NCBI GenBank assembly: GCA_009694745.1
Contig: SHUF01000015.1
Coordinates: 1-53,166, forward strand
From: Acidobacteriota bacterium
GTDB lineage: Bacteria; Acidobacteriota; Vicinamibacteria; Vicinamibacterales; SCN-69-37
Direction: 5' to 3'
Length of the DNA stretch: 53,166 nucleotides
The translations under genes were made by a program, and so were the position numbers. Within the stretch, counting starts at the first letter, position 1. The number at the start of each line of letters is the position of its first letter. The notes beneath the pieces are model-generated. The model searched no databases and was not told the DNA's origin. It saw nothing but the letters and a program-made list of their open reading frames with translations. Positions 8,111 through 15,652 of this stretch are shown piece after piece.

Positions 8111-8545
8111 TCACTCCCGATCCGGGAAAGCATACACCCGCGAATTACCGACCTGTCGGCGGCTGTCTTTTCGCGAGTCGCCCTGCAGCGTCTTCGTGAT
8201 CACTGCGCTCACCAGGCTGATCAGGATGGCGGCAACGATGGTAGTCAGGATACCGCGGACTTCGAAGCCCGCCAGGAAGTACGAGGTCAGCCACAGGCAG
8301 AACCCGGAGACGACGAAGTAAAAGAGCCCCAGGATGCCGCGCGTGGCGCGTTCCTGTTCCTTCGCCTGCGATGCGACGATCGTCTCGACCAGCCGGTCGA
8401 GTCGAACAATCGTGTTCACGATGCCGAGTACGGCGCCCGCGATAAACGCGTCCTGGGTCGTCGCGACATTGACATCGTCGAACAACCAGGCGACAAAGAG
8501 TATGGCGAGGGAGTTACCAATCCAGCGCAAGAGAAGTCCGGTCAT
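8111..8545 (-). CDS. Phage-holin-family (PF04020-like) membrane protein carrying a foreign 23-residue segment
   Basis: A 144-aa protein. Start ATG 8545, chosen because AGGGG precedes it and because a longer start would run into the tRNA gene. N-terminal LLLRWIGNSLAILFVAWLF and C-terminal LGLFYFVVSGFCLWLTSYFLAGFEV match the ubiquitous four-helix membrane family of unknown function. Between them, residues 49-71 (LDRLVETIVASQAKEQERAT then RGI) are charged, whereas family members have a hydrophobic helix of about 14 residues there. These 23 codons are identical base for base to an inverted copy inside the DUF885 gene at 9185-9253. The protein is therefore probably altered in topology or non-functional. 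Function of the family itself is unknown. Confidence 0.75.
   Translation of the reverse strand: MTGLLLRWIGNSLAILFVAWLFDDVNVATTQDAFIAGAVLGIVNTIVRLDRLVETIVASQAKEQERATRGILGLFYFVVSGFCLWLTSYFLAGFEVRGILTTIVAAILISLVSAVITKTLQGDSRKDSRRQVGNSRVYAFPDRE
8333..8401 (-). repeat. 69-bp exact inverted repeat, copy in membrane-protein gene
   Basis: Read on the minus strand, this stretch is identical over 69 bases to 9185-9253. It begins CTCGACCGGCTGG and ends CGCGCGGCATC. The copies lie 783 bp apart in opposite orientation. It occupies codons 49-71 of the membrane protein and is probably the recipient copy, because it replaces a conserved hydrophobic stretch. Confidence 0.97.
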
Positions 8546-8554
8546 GTCCCCTGT

Positions 8555-8560
8555 TATACT
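8555..8560 (+). promoter_or_regulatory. Putative -10 box (TATACT) of tRNA-Leu
   Basis: TATACT ends 17 bases before the mature tRNA 5' end, a plausible distance for a short 5' leader. No clear -35 is seen. Confidence 0.35.
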
Positions 8561-8577
8561 CTGTTCTTTCCCCTCCT

Positions 8578-8666
8578 GCCGGAGTGGCGAAACTGGCAGA
8601 CGCGCGAGACTCAAAATCTTGTTCGCTTAACGGCGAGTGTGGGTTCGATTCCCTCCTCCGGCACCA
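8578..8666 (+). tRNA. tRNA-Leu (anticodon CAA)
   Basis: The 7-bp acceptor stem GCCGGAG pairs with CTCCGGC and is followed by discriminator A and an encoded CCA end. The anticodon stem CGAGA pairs with TCTTG (one G-T pair) around the loop CTCAAAA, giving anticodon CAA. A long variable arm (GTTCGCTTAACGGCGAGT region) and a T arm with GGTTCGATTCC fit a class II leucine tRNA. It reads UUG codons. It lies between the divergent membrane-protein and DUF885 genes, inside the segment bounded by the 69-bp inverted repeats. Confidence 0.95.
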
Positions 8667-8670
8667 ATGC

Positions 8671-8702
8671 AAATTAGGAACTGGGGAACCGGGGAAGTTG
8701 GG
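8671..8702 (+). repeat. Low-complexity GGAACTGGGG-type repeat
   Basis: Short degenerate repeats of the kind TTAGGAACTGGGGAACCGGG follow the tRNA. A related sequence in reverse complement lies at 23701-23740. No coding content is visible. A small hairpin GGGATG-TAG-CATCCC follows directly. Confidence 0.5.
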
Positions 8703-8728
8703 ATGTAGCATCCCCAGCGGAGGCGTCA

Positions 8729-10483
8729 ATGTTCTCAAACCGCCGGGCGATCTTCGCCCTTCTGCTGGCCGCTGTCGTTCTTGCCGCGCCGATCGGCGCC
8801 ACACAGTCACCTTCGTCCAAGGCACTGGCCGTGGTCCTGCAGGCGCTGGAACAACGGCAGGCCGACGCGCGCCAGTCGGCCGCCACACGAACGGTGGCGG
8901 AAGACACGTCGCTTTCGCTGGCGGCGTCGGAGCGAGCCGCGGCCGATGCCAAGCCGTTCCTGGCACAGCTCGATGCCATCGATCCGGCGGGACTGACCCA
9001 CCAGGAAGATCTGTCGCGCGAAGTGCTGCGCTGGAATGCGTGGGTCACGATGAACCAGCCCGCGCAGTTCTGGTTTCACTCCGCGGTGATGCCGACGACT
9101 GGGTCGCCACTCACGTCGATCCTCACGGGCGCACCCGAACGCACGTTTGCGAATGACGGAGACCTGACCGGCTACCTTGCCGGTCTCGACCGGCTGGTCG
9201 AGACGATCGTCGCATCGCAGGCGAAGGAACAGGAACGCGCCACGCGCGGCATCATCCTGCCCGATGAGCAGATCGATCGCTCGCTCACCTACCTGGAACC
9301 CTTCGCGGAGGGCTCATCGTCGAGCCCGTTTGCCGTAAGCGCCGACAGGCTGAAGGCGATCGCGCCAGCGGCGGCGGCGGCGTTTCAAGCACGCGTCGCA
9401 ACCGTCATCGATACGCGCGTAGCGCCGGCTGGCAGGGCGCTCAGAGAGATGCTGATTGGACTCGCGCCCAGAGCACCGAACGTGGTGGGCTGGGGACAGT
9501 ACCCGGGCGGCAAAGAGGCGTATCGCATCGCCGTTCGCCAGATGACCACGCTCGACGTGACGCCCGAAGAGGTGCATCGGATTGGCCTCGAGGGTATCGC
9601 CGAGACCGAAAAGGCGATGGCCGACCTGCGACGGCAGATGGGCTTCACCGGCACGAAGGCCGAATTCCACGACCAGTTGCGCCGCGACCAACGGTTCTAC
9701 GTGAAGACACCAGACGAAGTGGGTGCCGTGCTGATGTCGCACATCAGACGCATCGAACCCAGGGTGCGCGAGTTCTTTACGCGCTCCCCTGAGGCGATCT
9801 ACGGCGTGACGCGACTGAATCCCACGCTCGAGCCTTCACAGACGTACGGGTTCTATTCCATCCCGACGTCGGCAGAACCGCGCGGGCTCTACAACTTCAA
9901 CGGCAGCAGACTCGAAGATCGATCCCTGCTCGCAGGCGCGGCGCTCATCTTCCACGAGCTTGTGCCGGGTCACCACTTCCAGATCAACCTTCAGCTCGAA
10001 AACAGGGAACTTCCTGCCTTCAGGCGCTCGAGCATGTCTACGGGTTATACCGAAGGTTGGGGTGAGTACTCGTCGTCGGTCGTCGCGCGCGAGATGGGCA
10101 TGTACACCGATCCTTATGACCTGTACGGGCGCCTGGTCTTCGATAACTTCTTCAACGTGCGCCTGGTCGTGGATACCGGCATGAACTACCTCGGCTGGTC
10201 GCGCCCGAAAGCCATGCTCTACATGCGCGAGCACACCCTCGAATCGGATGTGCAAATCGACTCGGAAACCGTGCGTTACTCCACTCGGTCACCGGCACAG
10301 GCGCTTGCGTATCGCATGGGGCGCCAGACCTTCGTGCGCCTGCGTGAGCGGGCCACTGCCAGACTCGGCGCCCGCTTCGACATTCGTCGCTTTCATGACG
10401 CGGTGCTCTCGGTCGGCTCGATGCCGCTGTTCGTGCTCGAGCGGCACATCGACTGGTGGATCGCGCAGGAACTCGCCCGCTAA
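8729..10483 (+). CDS. Secreted DUF885 family zinc metallopeptidase-like protein
   Basis: A 584-aa protein with a signal peptide (about residues 1-25). The ATG at 8729 is preceded by GGAGG. The family metal motif HELVPGHH is at residues 409-416, and TGYTEGWGEYS supplies the downstream glutamate region. DUF885 proteins are predicted peptidases, often periplasmic lipoproteins in this phylum. Residues 153-175 form part of a natural-looking helical region that continues into ILPDEQIDRSLTYL; the DNA for these 23 residues is duplicated exactly in the upstream membrane-protein gene. It is therefore likely the donor. A GH99-like gene follows after 45 bp in the same direction, possibly with its own promoter. 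Confidence 0.9.
   Translation: MFSNRRAIFALLLAAVVLAAPIGATQSPSSKALAVVLQALEQRQADARQSAATRTVAEDTSLSLAASERAAADAKPFLAQLDAIDPAGLTHQEDLSREVLRWNAWVTMNQPAQFWFHSAVMPTTGSPLTSILTGAPERTFANDGDLTGYLAGLDRLVETIVASQAKEQERATRGIILPDEQIDRSLTYLEPFAEGSSSSPFAVSADRLKAIAPAAAAAFQARVATVIDTRVAPAGRALREMLIGLAPRAPNVVGWGQYPGGKEAYRIAVRQMTTLDVTPEEVHRIGLEGIAETEKAMADLRRQMGFTGTKAEFHDQLRRDQRFYVKTPDEVGAVLMSHIRRIEPRVREFFTRSPEAIYGVTRLNPTLEPSQTYGFYSIPTSAEPRGLYNFNGSRLEDRSLLAGAALIFHELVPGHHFQINLQLENRELPAFRRSSMSTGYTEGWGEYSSSVVAREMGMYTDPYDLYGRLVFDNFFNVRLVVDTGMNYLGWSRPKAMLYMREHTLESDVQIDSETVRYSTRSPAQALAYRMGRQTFVRLRERATARLGARFDIRRFHDAVLSVGSMPLFVLERHIDWWIAQELAR
9185..9253 (+). repeat. 69-bp exact inverted repeat, copy in DUF885 gene
   Basis: Identical to the reverse complement of 8333-8401 and in the same codon phase (codons 153-175). 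The flanking sequence here fits the family, which suggests this is the original copy. Confidence 0.97.
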
Positions 10484-10516
10484 CGTGTTGCCGGTTCTGA
10501 AGACCTGGCAACTGGC

Positions 10517-10522
10517 TACAAT
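10517..10522 (+). promoter_or_regulatory. Putative -10 box (TACAAT), leaderless arrangement
   Basis: TACAAT is followed by 6 nt and the GTG start at 10529. There is no room for a Shine-Dalgarno sequence. Confidence 0.45.
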
Positions 10523-10528
10523 CGGTGT

Positions 10529-11995
10529 GTGTCCCGTATCACCCGCCGCGATCTGCTGAAGGCCAGCCTGGCGGCCGTTCCCGGCGCGGCGCTTGCGCGC
10601 GTCGGCAACGGCCAACAAGTAGCCAGCGGCAGCGCCTACGCAGGATTTCCGGAGCCATCCCGGCAGTGGCACGGTGATTCATCAGTCCGAGCGGCGCTCA
10701 GGTCGGGGAAGGTGCCCGCAGGCTCGGCTCTCGGCGTCGTCGAACAATCCCTGCAGCAACCGGCACAGGAGCTCCCTCGCTTTGATCGCCGCACCGGCGA
10801 ACGCATCATCCCCGAGGGTTTTGCGCGGGCGCGCGCGTCCGAATCAGCGGCGGCTCTACGCGCGACGTTCCCGAACCTGCGCCGGCACTTCGTGTTCGAG
10901 TACTACCCATGGTACGAAACGAACCCGTACTTCCACTGGTCTGAAAAGGGTTCACAACCTCCCTACGGTATCGCGTCCACGATGATGCCGGCGCTTGGGC
11001 CGTATCACTCGATGGACATGGCCGTGGTCGAGCAGCATGCGCGGTGGATGGCCGACGCCGGCGTGGGCGCCATCGCCATCAGCTGGTGGGGCCAGGACTC
11101 AAACACGAACCGCGCGACGCCCATGATCATGGACGTGATGCGGGCGCACGACATCCACGTCACGTTCCACCTCGAGCCCTATCGCCCGGACCGCGCGCTC
11201 TTCTACACATCCGACATCAACTATCTGCTGCGCGAGTACGGCGAACGACGCCGGTGGGATTGTTTCCTTCTACTCGACCACGGCACTGGGCCTGCCACGC
11301 CCGTCCTCAAGACCTTCCGCACCATCGTTCCCCTCACTTCTGTCGATTGCCTGGGCGTGGTGCGCACCGTGCCCGACTACACGCCAGACGATGTGTGGAA
11401 GCGGCAGACGGATGCCGTACGCGAGAATGTGCGGCCGCTCTTCGAGCGAATCGTACTGCTGGCCGATTCGCTTGATCTGGGGCGAACTCCCGCCGGCGGC
11501 TTTGACGGGATTGCGATCTACGACAGCTTTGTGCGGCCGTCTATCTGGCCGAGGGTCGCCACCGACTTTGGGGCCAACAATCTGCTGTACTCGTTTGCGG
11601 TGAACTGCGGCTTCGACAGCTATGTGCCAGTCACGCCCGGAGGGGTGTGTGACGTGCCTCAACCGTTCGAGCCGCCGGTGGGCCCAATCGACTGGTGGTC
11701 GGCGGCCTCACGTGAGACCGCAGAAGCTGCTTCGCGACAGCGTGTGCTTGAGAGCCTTGAGACCACGATGCAGTTGCAGGCTGACCCGCGGCGCAACAAC
11801 TCGGCACGCCGCTTCTTCCTGACCTACCTCACCACGTTCAACGAGTGGCATGAAGGCACATCGTTTGAACCTGCGAAACATCGTTCGATGCTGCTGCCCC
11901 AAGAACGCCCGTTCAACTATCACAATCCGGAGAACGGGGCGTGGCGGCTCGAACTGCTTCGGACACTTCTCCGCTCAGTCACGAGTGGGAGGTAG
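10529..11995 (+). CDS. Tat-exported glycoside hydrolase family 99-like protein
   Basis: A 488-aa protein. The GTG start gives a twin-arginine signal (SRITRRDLLKASLAAVPGAAL). The catalytic-like domain starts near residue 118 with HFVFEYYPWYETNPYFHW. It shows motifs shared with GH99 endo-alpha-mannosidases and related bacterial proteins: a WMADAGVGAIAISWWG strand, VTFHLEPY with the probable active-site glutamate, and a terminal FNEWHEGTSFEPAK box. It probably cleaves alpha-mannan-like or other glycans outside the cytoplasm, though substrate is uncertain. It lies 45 bp after the DUF885 gene, but a TACAAT box 6 nt before its start suggests independent leaderless transcription. Confidence 0.85.
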   Translation: MSRITRRDLLKASLAAVPGAALARVGNGQQVASGSAYAGFPEPSRQWHGDSSVRAALRSGKVPAGSALGVVEQSLQQPAQELPRFDRRTGERIIPEGFARARASESAAALRATFPNLRRHFVFEYYPWYETNPYFHWSEKGSQPPYGIASTMMPALGPYHSMDMAVVEQHARWMADAGVGAIAISWWGQDSNTNRATPMIMDVMRAHDIHVTFHLEPYRPDRALFYTSDINYLLREYGERRRWDCFLLLDHGTGPATPVLKTFRTIVPLTSVDCLGVVRTVPDYTPDDVWKRQTDAVRENVRPLFERIVLLADSLDLGRTPAGGFDGIAIYDSFVRPSIWPRVATDFGANNLLYSFAVNCGFDSYVPVTPGGVCDVPQPFEPPVGPIDWWSAASRETAEAASRQRVLESLETTMQLQADPRRNNSARRFFLTYLTTFNEWHEGTSFEPAKHRSMLLPQERPFNYHNPENGAWRLELLRTLLRSVTSGR

Positions 11996-12007
11996 GCGCC
12001 GGTCGTT

Positions 12008-12048
12008 GGGGTCCTGGGGGCCTGGGGGCCTGGGGGCCTGGGGCCTGG
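12008..12048 (+). repeat. G-rich tandem repeat (period about 8, CCTGGGGG)
   Basis: Five imperfect CCTGGGGG units lie between the GH99-like gene and the YkgJ-type gene. A shorter version (GTCCTGGG units) is found inside the smr gene at 45270-45299, sharing GGGGTCCTGGGG. The G runs could form a quadruplex on the plus strand. Confidence 0.75.
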
Positions 12049-12065
12049 AGTCGCTCGGAAAATCG

Positions 12066-13073
12066 ATGAATGTCAGAGTCCTGTCGTTTCACGCGGAGTA
12101 CGGGTGCAAGCATCGAGGGCGGTGCTGTTCGTCGGGGTGGCCGATTGCCGTAGAACCTGTCGAGCTCTCGCGGTTGCGCTCTGGAGGACTGATGCCGCCT
12201 GGCCCGGCACCGGATGGTCCGACACTGTTGCCGAGCACTCACGGCGAGTGCATGTTTCACGACCGCACCGCTGAGGGCGGCTGCAGGATTCAACGTACGA
12301 TGGGACATGCGGCGTTGCCTCTTGCGTGCCGACAGTTTCCGCGACAGTCCGTCCGCGATCCCCGAGGCGTATCGGTCACCCTCTCGCACTACTGCCCGAC
12401 TGCGGCAGACCTCTTGGCCGCGGCTGGACAGCCGATAGCGATCGCGTTCGATGCGCCCGCCTTCCCTGCCTATGCCGAGTATGTCGGGTTGACCGCGGAC
12501 CCGGCGCTTCCGCCGTTGCTGCATCCGCGGCTGGCTATGGATTGGGACAGTTGGTGGCTGTTCGAAGATCTTGCGGTGACTTTGATCAGCAACGCGCCCA
12601 GCCCACTCGAGCGACTCGCGCAGGTCGTTGAGGACGTGCGCGAGTGGAAGGTTGGCGACCTGCCGCTGCACGAACATGTGCGCGCGGCCTTCATGCGTTC
12701 GCACCAAACCCCGACAGTGCCACCCGCGCCATCACCGGGAACCGTGGCCGACCGATGCGCCGATGCAATTGACGCCGTGCCCGAACAGTGGCGCACTCAG
12801 GCACTCGACGCGCTTTCGGCCGGCCCGGCGGCTCCAGTGGAAGACGTTGTGATGCGCCGATATCTGGCAGCGCACGCCTTCGCGAATTGGACGGCGTATC
12901 AGGGAGAAGGACTGCGCGCGTGGTATCGCGCGGTGGAAACCGCCGCGTGCCTGCTTGTGCACACGGCGAACCCCAGCCGCGCCGATCTCATTCTTCGCCA
13001 CCTGGCGGATGCAGACGCATTCACCGCCATGTGCAATATGGCCGAACGCTATTCGGCGCCCTGGAAGGGGTAG
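12066..13073 (+). CDS. YkgJ-type cysteine-cluster protein
   Basis: A 335-aa protein. ATG 12066 starts directly before the conserved N-terminal metal cluster: CKHRGRCC, then CMFH, then a third cysteine in LACRQFPR, as in the YkgJ zinc/iron-chelate family. The rest (from about residue 110) is alpha-helical, family-specific and of unknown role. YkgJ proteins are proposed to bind Zn or an Fe-S cluster; function is unknown. No strong ribosome-binding site is seen, and the G-rich tandem repeat lies directly upstream. The end overlaps pruA by 25 bases tail-to-tail. Confidence 0.82.
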   Translation: MNVRVLSFHAEYGCKHRGRCCSSGWPIAVEPVELSRLRSGGLMPPGPAPDGPTLLPSTHGECMFHDRTAEGGCRIQRTMGHAALPLACRQFPRQSVRDPRGVSVTLSHYCPTAADLLAAAGQPIAIAFDAPAFPAYAEYVGLTADPALPPLLHPRLAMDWDSWWLFEDLAVTLISNAPSPLERLAQVVEDVREWKVGDLPLHEHVRAAFMRSHQTPTVPPAPSPGTVADRCADAIDAVPEQWRTQALDALSAGPAAPVEDVVMRRYLAAHAFANWTAYQGEGLRAWYRAVETAACLLVHTANPSRADLILRHLADADAFTAMCNMAERYSAPWKG

Positions 13074-14689
13074 CTGTGGTCGGTGGCCGATACGAACGTT
13101 TCCTTGATCGTGCGGGTGCTGACCCACCGATTCAGGTTGGACCGTGAGCCGGCCTTGTCGTTGGTGCCCGAGGCCCGCGCGCCGCCGAAGGGTTGCTGAC
13201 CGACCACCGCGCCCGTGGGCTTGTCGTTGATATAGAAGTTGCCGGCCGCATTGCGCAGCGCGCTCGTGGCTTCACGCACGGCCGACCGCTCGGTGGCAAA
13301 CACGGCGCCGGTCAACGCGTATGGCGACGTCTTGTCGAGAATCTCCATCGTCTCGTGCCACTTCGCGTCCGGGTACACATATGCGGTGACGACGGGTCCG
13401 AAGATTTCCTCGCACAGGAGCCGGTACGCCGGGTCGTCGGTCTGAATCAGCGTCGGCTCAACGTAGTAACCCTCTGACGCGTCGCAGCCGCCGCCCTGCA
13501 GCACCTTCGCGGTGCCTTTGGCGTGCTCCAGGTACCCGCTGATCCGGTCAAATGCCTTGCGATCGATCACCGCGCTCAGGAAGTTGCGGAAGTCGCGCGG
13601 GTCGCCCATCTTGATCTGCTTCATCATGCCGATCGTGCGGTCGCGCACTTCGGACCACAACGACTGCGGAATGTAGACGCGGCTGGCCGCCGAGCACTTC
13701 TGTCCCGAGTACTCGAACCCGCCGCGGATGATGGCCACGGCCACCGCCTGCGGACCGGCCGACGGGTGCGCGATGATGAAGTCTTTGCCTCCGGTTTCAC
13801 CCACCAGGCGCGGATAGGTCTTGTAGTTCGCGATATTCTCGCCCACGGCCTTCCACATGCTCTGGAAGACTTCCGTGCTGCCCGTGAAGTGGATGCCCGC
13901 CAGGTCAGGCGAGGCCAGCACGGTATCGGTGATCGGACCGGCGCTGCCCGGCACAAAGTTGATGACGCCAGGCGGCATGCCGGCCGCCTCGAAAATCCGC
14001 ATCACGTAATACGCGCTCAGCATGGCTGACGACGCGGGTTTCCAGACCACGGTGTTGCCCATAAGGGCCGGCGCGCTCGACAGGTTGCCGCCAATCGCAG
14101 TGAAGTTGAAGGGTGAGACGGCGTAGATGAAGCCCTCGAGCGCGCGGTACTCAAGCTGGTTCCACACGCCGGGGCCATTGGCCGGCTGCTCGCTGTAGAT
14201 TTCCTGCGCGTACTGCGCGTTGAAACGCCAGAAGTCGATGAGTTCACACGCGGCGTCAATCTCAGACTGGAACGCCGTCTTGGCCTGCCCCAGCATCGTC
14301 GCCGAATTGACCGTGGCCTTCCACGTGGTGGCGAGCAGCTCTGCCGCCTTCAGAATCACCGCCGCGCGATCTTCCCACGGCCACGCCGCCCATTCCTTCC
14401 GCGCCTTGAGTGCGGCGGCTATCGCCTGCTGCACATGCTCGGGCGACGCCATGTGGTACTCGGCCAACACGTGGCCGTGTTTGAAGGGCATCACGGACTG
14501 GCCAGTCTTGCCGGTCCGGATTTCCTTGCCGCCGATGATCAGGGGAATTTCGATTCGCTCGGTCGCCATCGACGCAAGGCGAGCCTTGAGCTCGGCGCGT
14601 TCCGGAGAGCCAGGAGCGTAGGACCTGATCGGCTCATTGATGGCGGGTGGAACACGGCGGGCAGCACTGAGTGAAGCAATGGAAGACAT
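13049..14689 (-). CDS. pruA: L-glutamate gamma-semialdehyde dehydrogenase (1-pyrroline-5-carboxylate dehydrogenase)
   Basis: A 546-aa monofunctional P5C dehydrogenase that oxidises glutamate semialdehyde to glutamate with NAD+, the second step of proline catabolism. Family features: N-terminal NEPIRSYAPGSPERAELKA and IPLIIGGKEIRTG, the glutamate in VGETGGKDF, and the catalytic cysteine in EYSGQKCSAASR. The full-length form resembles the eukaryotic ALDH4A1/bacterial RocA-like group rather than the PutA fusion. The ATG at 14689 lies 7 nt after a TAAGAT box, suggesting a leaderless mRNA. No proline dehydrogenase gene is adjacent. The 3' end overlaps the YkgJ-type gene by 25 bases. Confidence 0.95.
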   Translation of the reverse strand: MSSIASLSAARRVPPAINEPIRSYAPGSPERAELKARLASMATERIEIPLIIGGKEIRTGKTGQSVMPFKHGHVLAEYHMASPEHVQQAIAAALKARKEWAAWPWEDRAAVILKAAELLATTWKATVNSATMLGQAKTAFQSEIDAACELIDFWRFNAQYAQEIYSEQPANGPGVWNQLEYRALEGFIYAVSPFNFTAIGGNLSSAPALMGNTVVWKPASSAMLSAYYVMRIFEAAGMPPGVINFVPGSAGPITDTVLASPDLAGIHFTGSTEVFQSMWKAVGENIANYKTYPRLVGETGGKDFIIAHPSAGPQAVAVAIIRGGFEYSGQKCSAASRVYIPQSLWSEVRDRTIGMMKQIKMGDPRDFRNFLSAVIDRKAFDRISGYLEHAKGTAKVLQGGGCDASEGYYVEPTLIQTDDPAYRLLCEEIFGPVVTAYVYPDAKWHETMEILDKTSPYALTGAVFATERSAVREATSALRNAAGNFYINDKPTGAVVGQQPFGGARASGTNDKAGSRSNLNRWVSTRTIKETFVSATDHSYPFQGAE

Positions 14690-14696
14690 GCGGATA

Positions 14697-14702
14697 ATCT
14701 TA
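14697..14702 (-). promoter_or_regulatory. Putative -10 box (TAAGAT) of pruA, leaderless arrangement
   Basis: TAAGAT on the minus strand is 7 nt before the pruA ATG; no Shine-Dalgarno sequence is present. Confidence 0.4.
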
Positions 14703-14732
14703 CCCGACCCGGGTACAATAGCCGCTGCAGCT

Positions 14733-15074
14733 ATGGAAATTCACACCTCTCTCGACGGCCAGGTGGCCATCCTGCGGCTGGTGGGCCGCCTGACCGTGGG
14801 CGAAGAGCCCGGCGCCCTGAAGAAAGCCACGGCCGATGCCGTGGTGGGCGGCGCCACCACCGTGGTTCTGGATCTGTCACAGGTCCCGTATATCGACAGC
14901 ACGAGGCTTGGCGAACTCATCACCGCCCACGTGACAGTGTCGCGCCAGGGCGGACGCCTGGTGCTGGCCGGCGCCACCCCGCGCATCACCGACCTGCTCA
15001 CCGTCGCCGGCCTCGAAGGCATCTTCGAGATGTTCCCGTCGATCGACGCCGCGCGGGCGGGACTCAAGAACTGA
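14733..15074 (+). CDS. STAS domain anti-sigma-factor antagonist-like protein
   Basis: A 113-aa single STAS domain. The ATG at 14733 is chosen because it starts the domain (MEIHTSLDGQVAILRLVGRL). The phosphorylatable serine position is in LDLSQVPYIDSTRLGELI, as in SpoIIAA/RsbV-type proteins. Such proteins bind anti-sigma kinases in partner-switching control. No kinase partner is encoded nearby. A TACAAT box at 14714-14719 could be its -10, leaving a leader of only a few bases. It is divergent from pruA and converges on ferritin, with a palindromic repeat between their 3' ends. Confidence 0.85.
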   Translation: MEIHTSLDGQVAILRLVGRLTVGEEPGALKKATADAVVGGATTVVLDLSQVPYIDSTRLGELITAHVTVSRQGGRLVLAGATPRITDLLTVAGLEGIFEMFPSIDAARAGLKN

Positions 15075-15103
15075 CGTAGGGCGTGGCTTTAGCCGCGCCT
15101 ACG
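15075..15103. repeat. REP-like palindrome between STAS and ferritin genes
   Basis: An imperfect palindrome, CGTAGGGCGTGGCTTT followed by AGCCGCGCCTACG. The same CGTAGGGCGTGGCTTTAGC string recurs at 46067. It begins right after the STAS stop codon, and its TAG provides the stop codon of the ferritin gene on the other strand. Confidence 0.75.
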
Positions 15104-15605
15104 CCCCCGGAGTGGGTTCGGCGGCGCGGGCACCGAGTTCGCGGTCCAGATCGAGGAGCGACGACGGGTCGTCCTTCACCATACGCAGCTTGGCGACGAT
15201 TTCGCGGATGGTTTTTTCCTCCTCGACCTGCTCGGTCACAAACCACTGCAGCTCGGCCATCGCCGCAAAGACCTTTTCGGTAAACGCCAGCTCATAGAGC
15301 CCGTCGATCTGCCGGCTGACCGTCTGTTCCTGCTTCTGGGCCGATTCAAAGACGTCGAGCAAGGACCCGAACTCGCCGCGGGGCGATTCGATCCCGGTGA
15401 CGCTCGCCTGGTAGTTACGCGCCAGCACGAAGTTGAAGAGCTTCATCGCGTGGGTGTGCTCTTCCTGGCTCTGCACCCGCAGCCAGTGCCCGGCGCCGGT
15501 GAACTGATGGTGCTCACACCAGGCCGCCATGGCCAGGTAAGAGAAAGACGCGGAAAACTCGTTTGAAATCTGTTTGTTGATCGCTTCGAGGACTGTCGGA
15601 GTCAT
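15099..15605 (-). CDS. Non-heme ferritin
   Basis: A 168-aa bacterial ferritin-type iron-storage protein forming a four-helix bundle. Ferroxidase ligands are visible: Glu in NEFSASFSYLAM, Glu and His in SQEEHTHAMKL, and Glu residues in WFVTEQVEEEKT. It oxidises Fe(II) and stores it as mineral in a 24-mer. The ATG 15605 faces the M28 gene divergently across 47 bp. The C-terminal residues (AEPTPGA) run into a REP-like palindrome that gives the TAG stop. The CGACAAT box 7 nt before the ATG may be a weak -10. Confidence 0.93.
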   Translation of the reverse strand: MTPTVLEAINKQISNEFSASFSYLAMAAWCEHHQFTGAGHWLRVQSQEEHTHAMKLFNFVLARNYQASVTGIESPRGEFGSLLDVFESAQKQEQTVSRQIDGLYELAFTEKVFAAMAELQWFVTEQVEEEKTIREIVAKLRMVKDDPSSLLDLDRELGARAAEPTPGA

Positions 15606-15640
15606 AGCCCCTATTGTCGCACTTCGACGGGGTGTCGGCC

Positions 15641-15646
15641 TATCAT
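15641..15646 (+). promoter_or_regulatory. Putative -10 box (TATCAT), leaderless arrangement
   Basis: TATCAT then 6 nt then ATG 15653 of the propeller-M28 gene. Confidence 0.45.
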
Positions 15647-15652
15647 GTGCGG

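Noticed and set aside
6982-8199. 405-codon open frame on the plus strand
   Set aside because: Antisense to the first M28 peptidase; composition typical of a shadow frame.
8546-8614. Upstream extension of the small membrane-protein gene
   Set aside because: It would overlap the tRNA-Leu gene; ATG 8545 has a ribosome-binding sequence and starts the family-like N-terminus.
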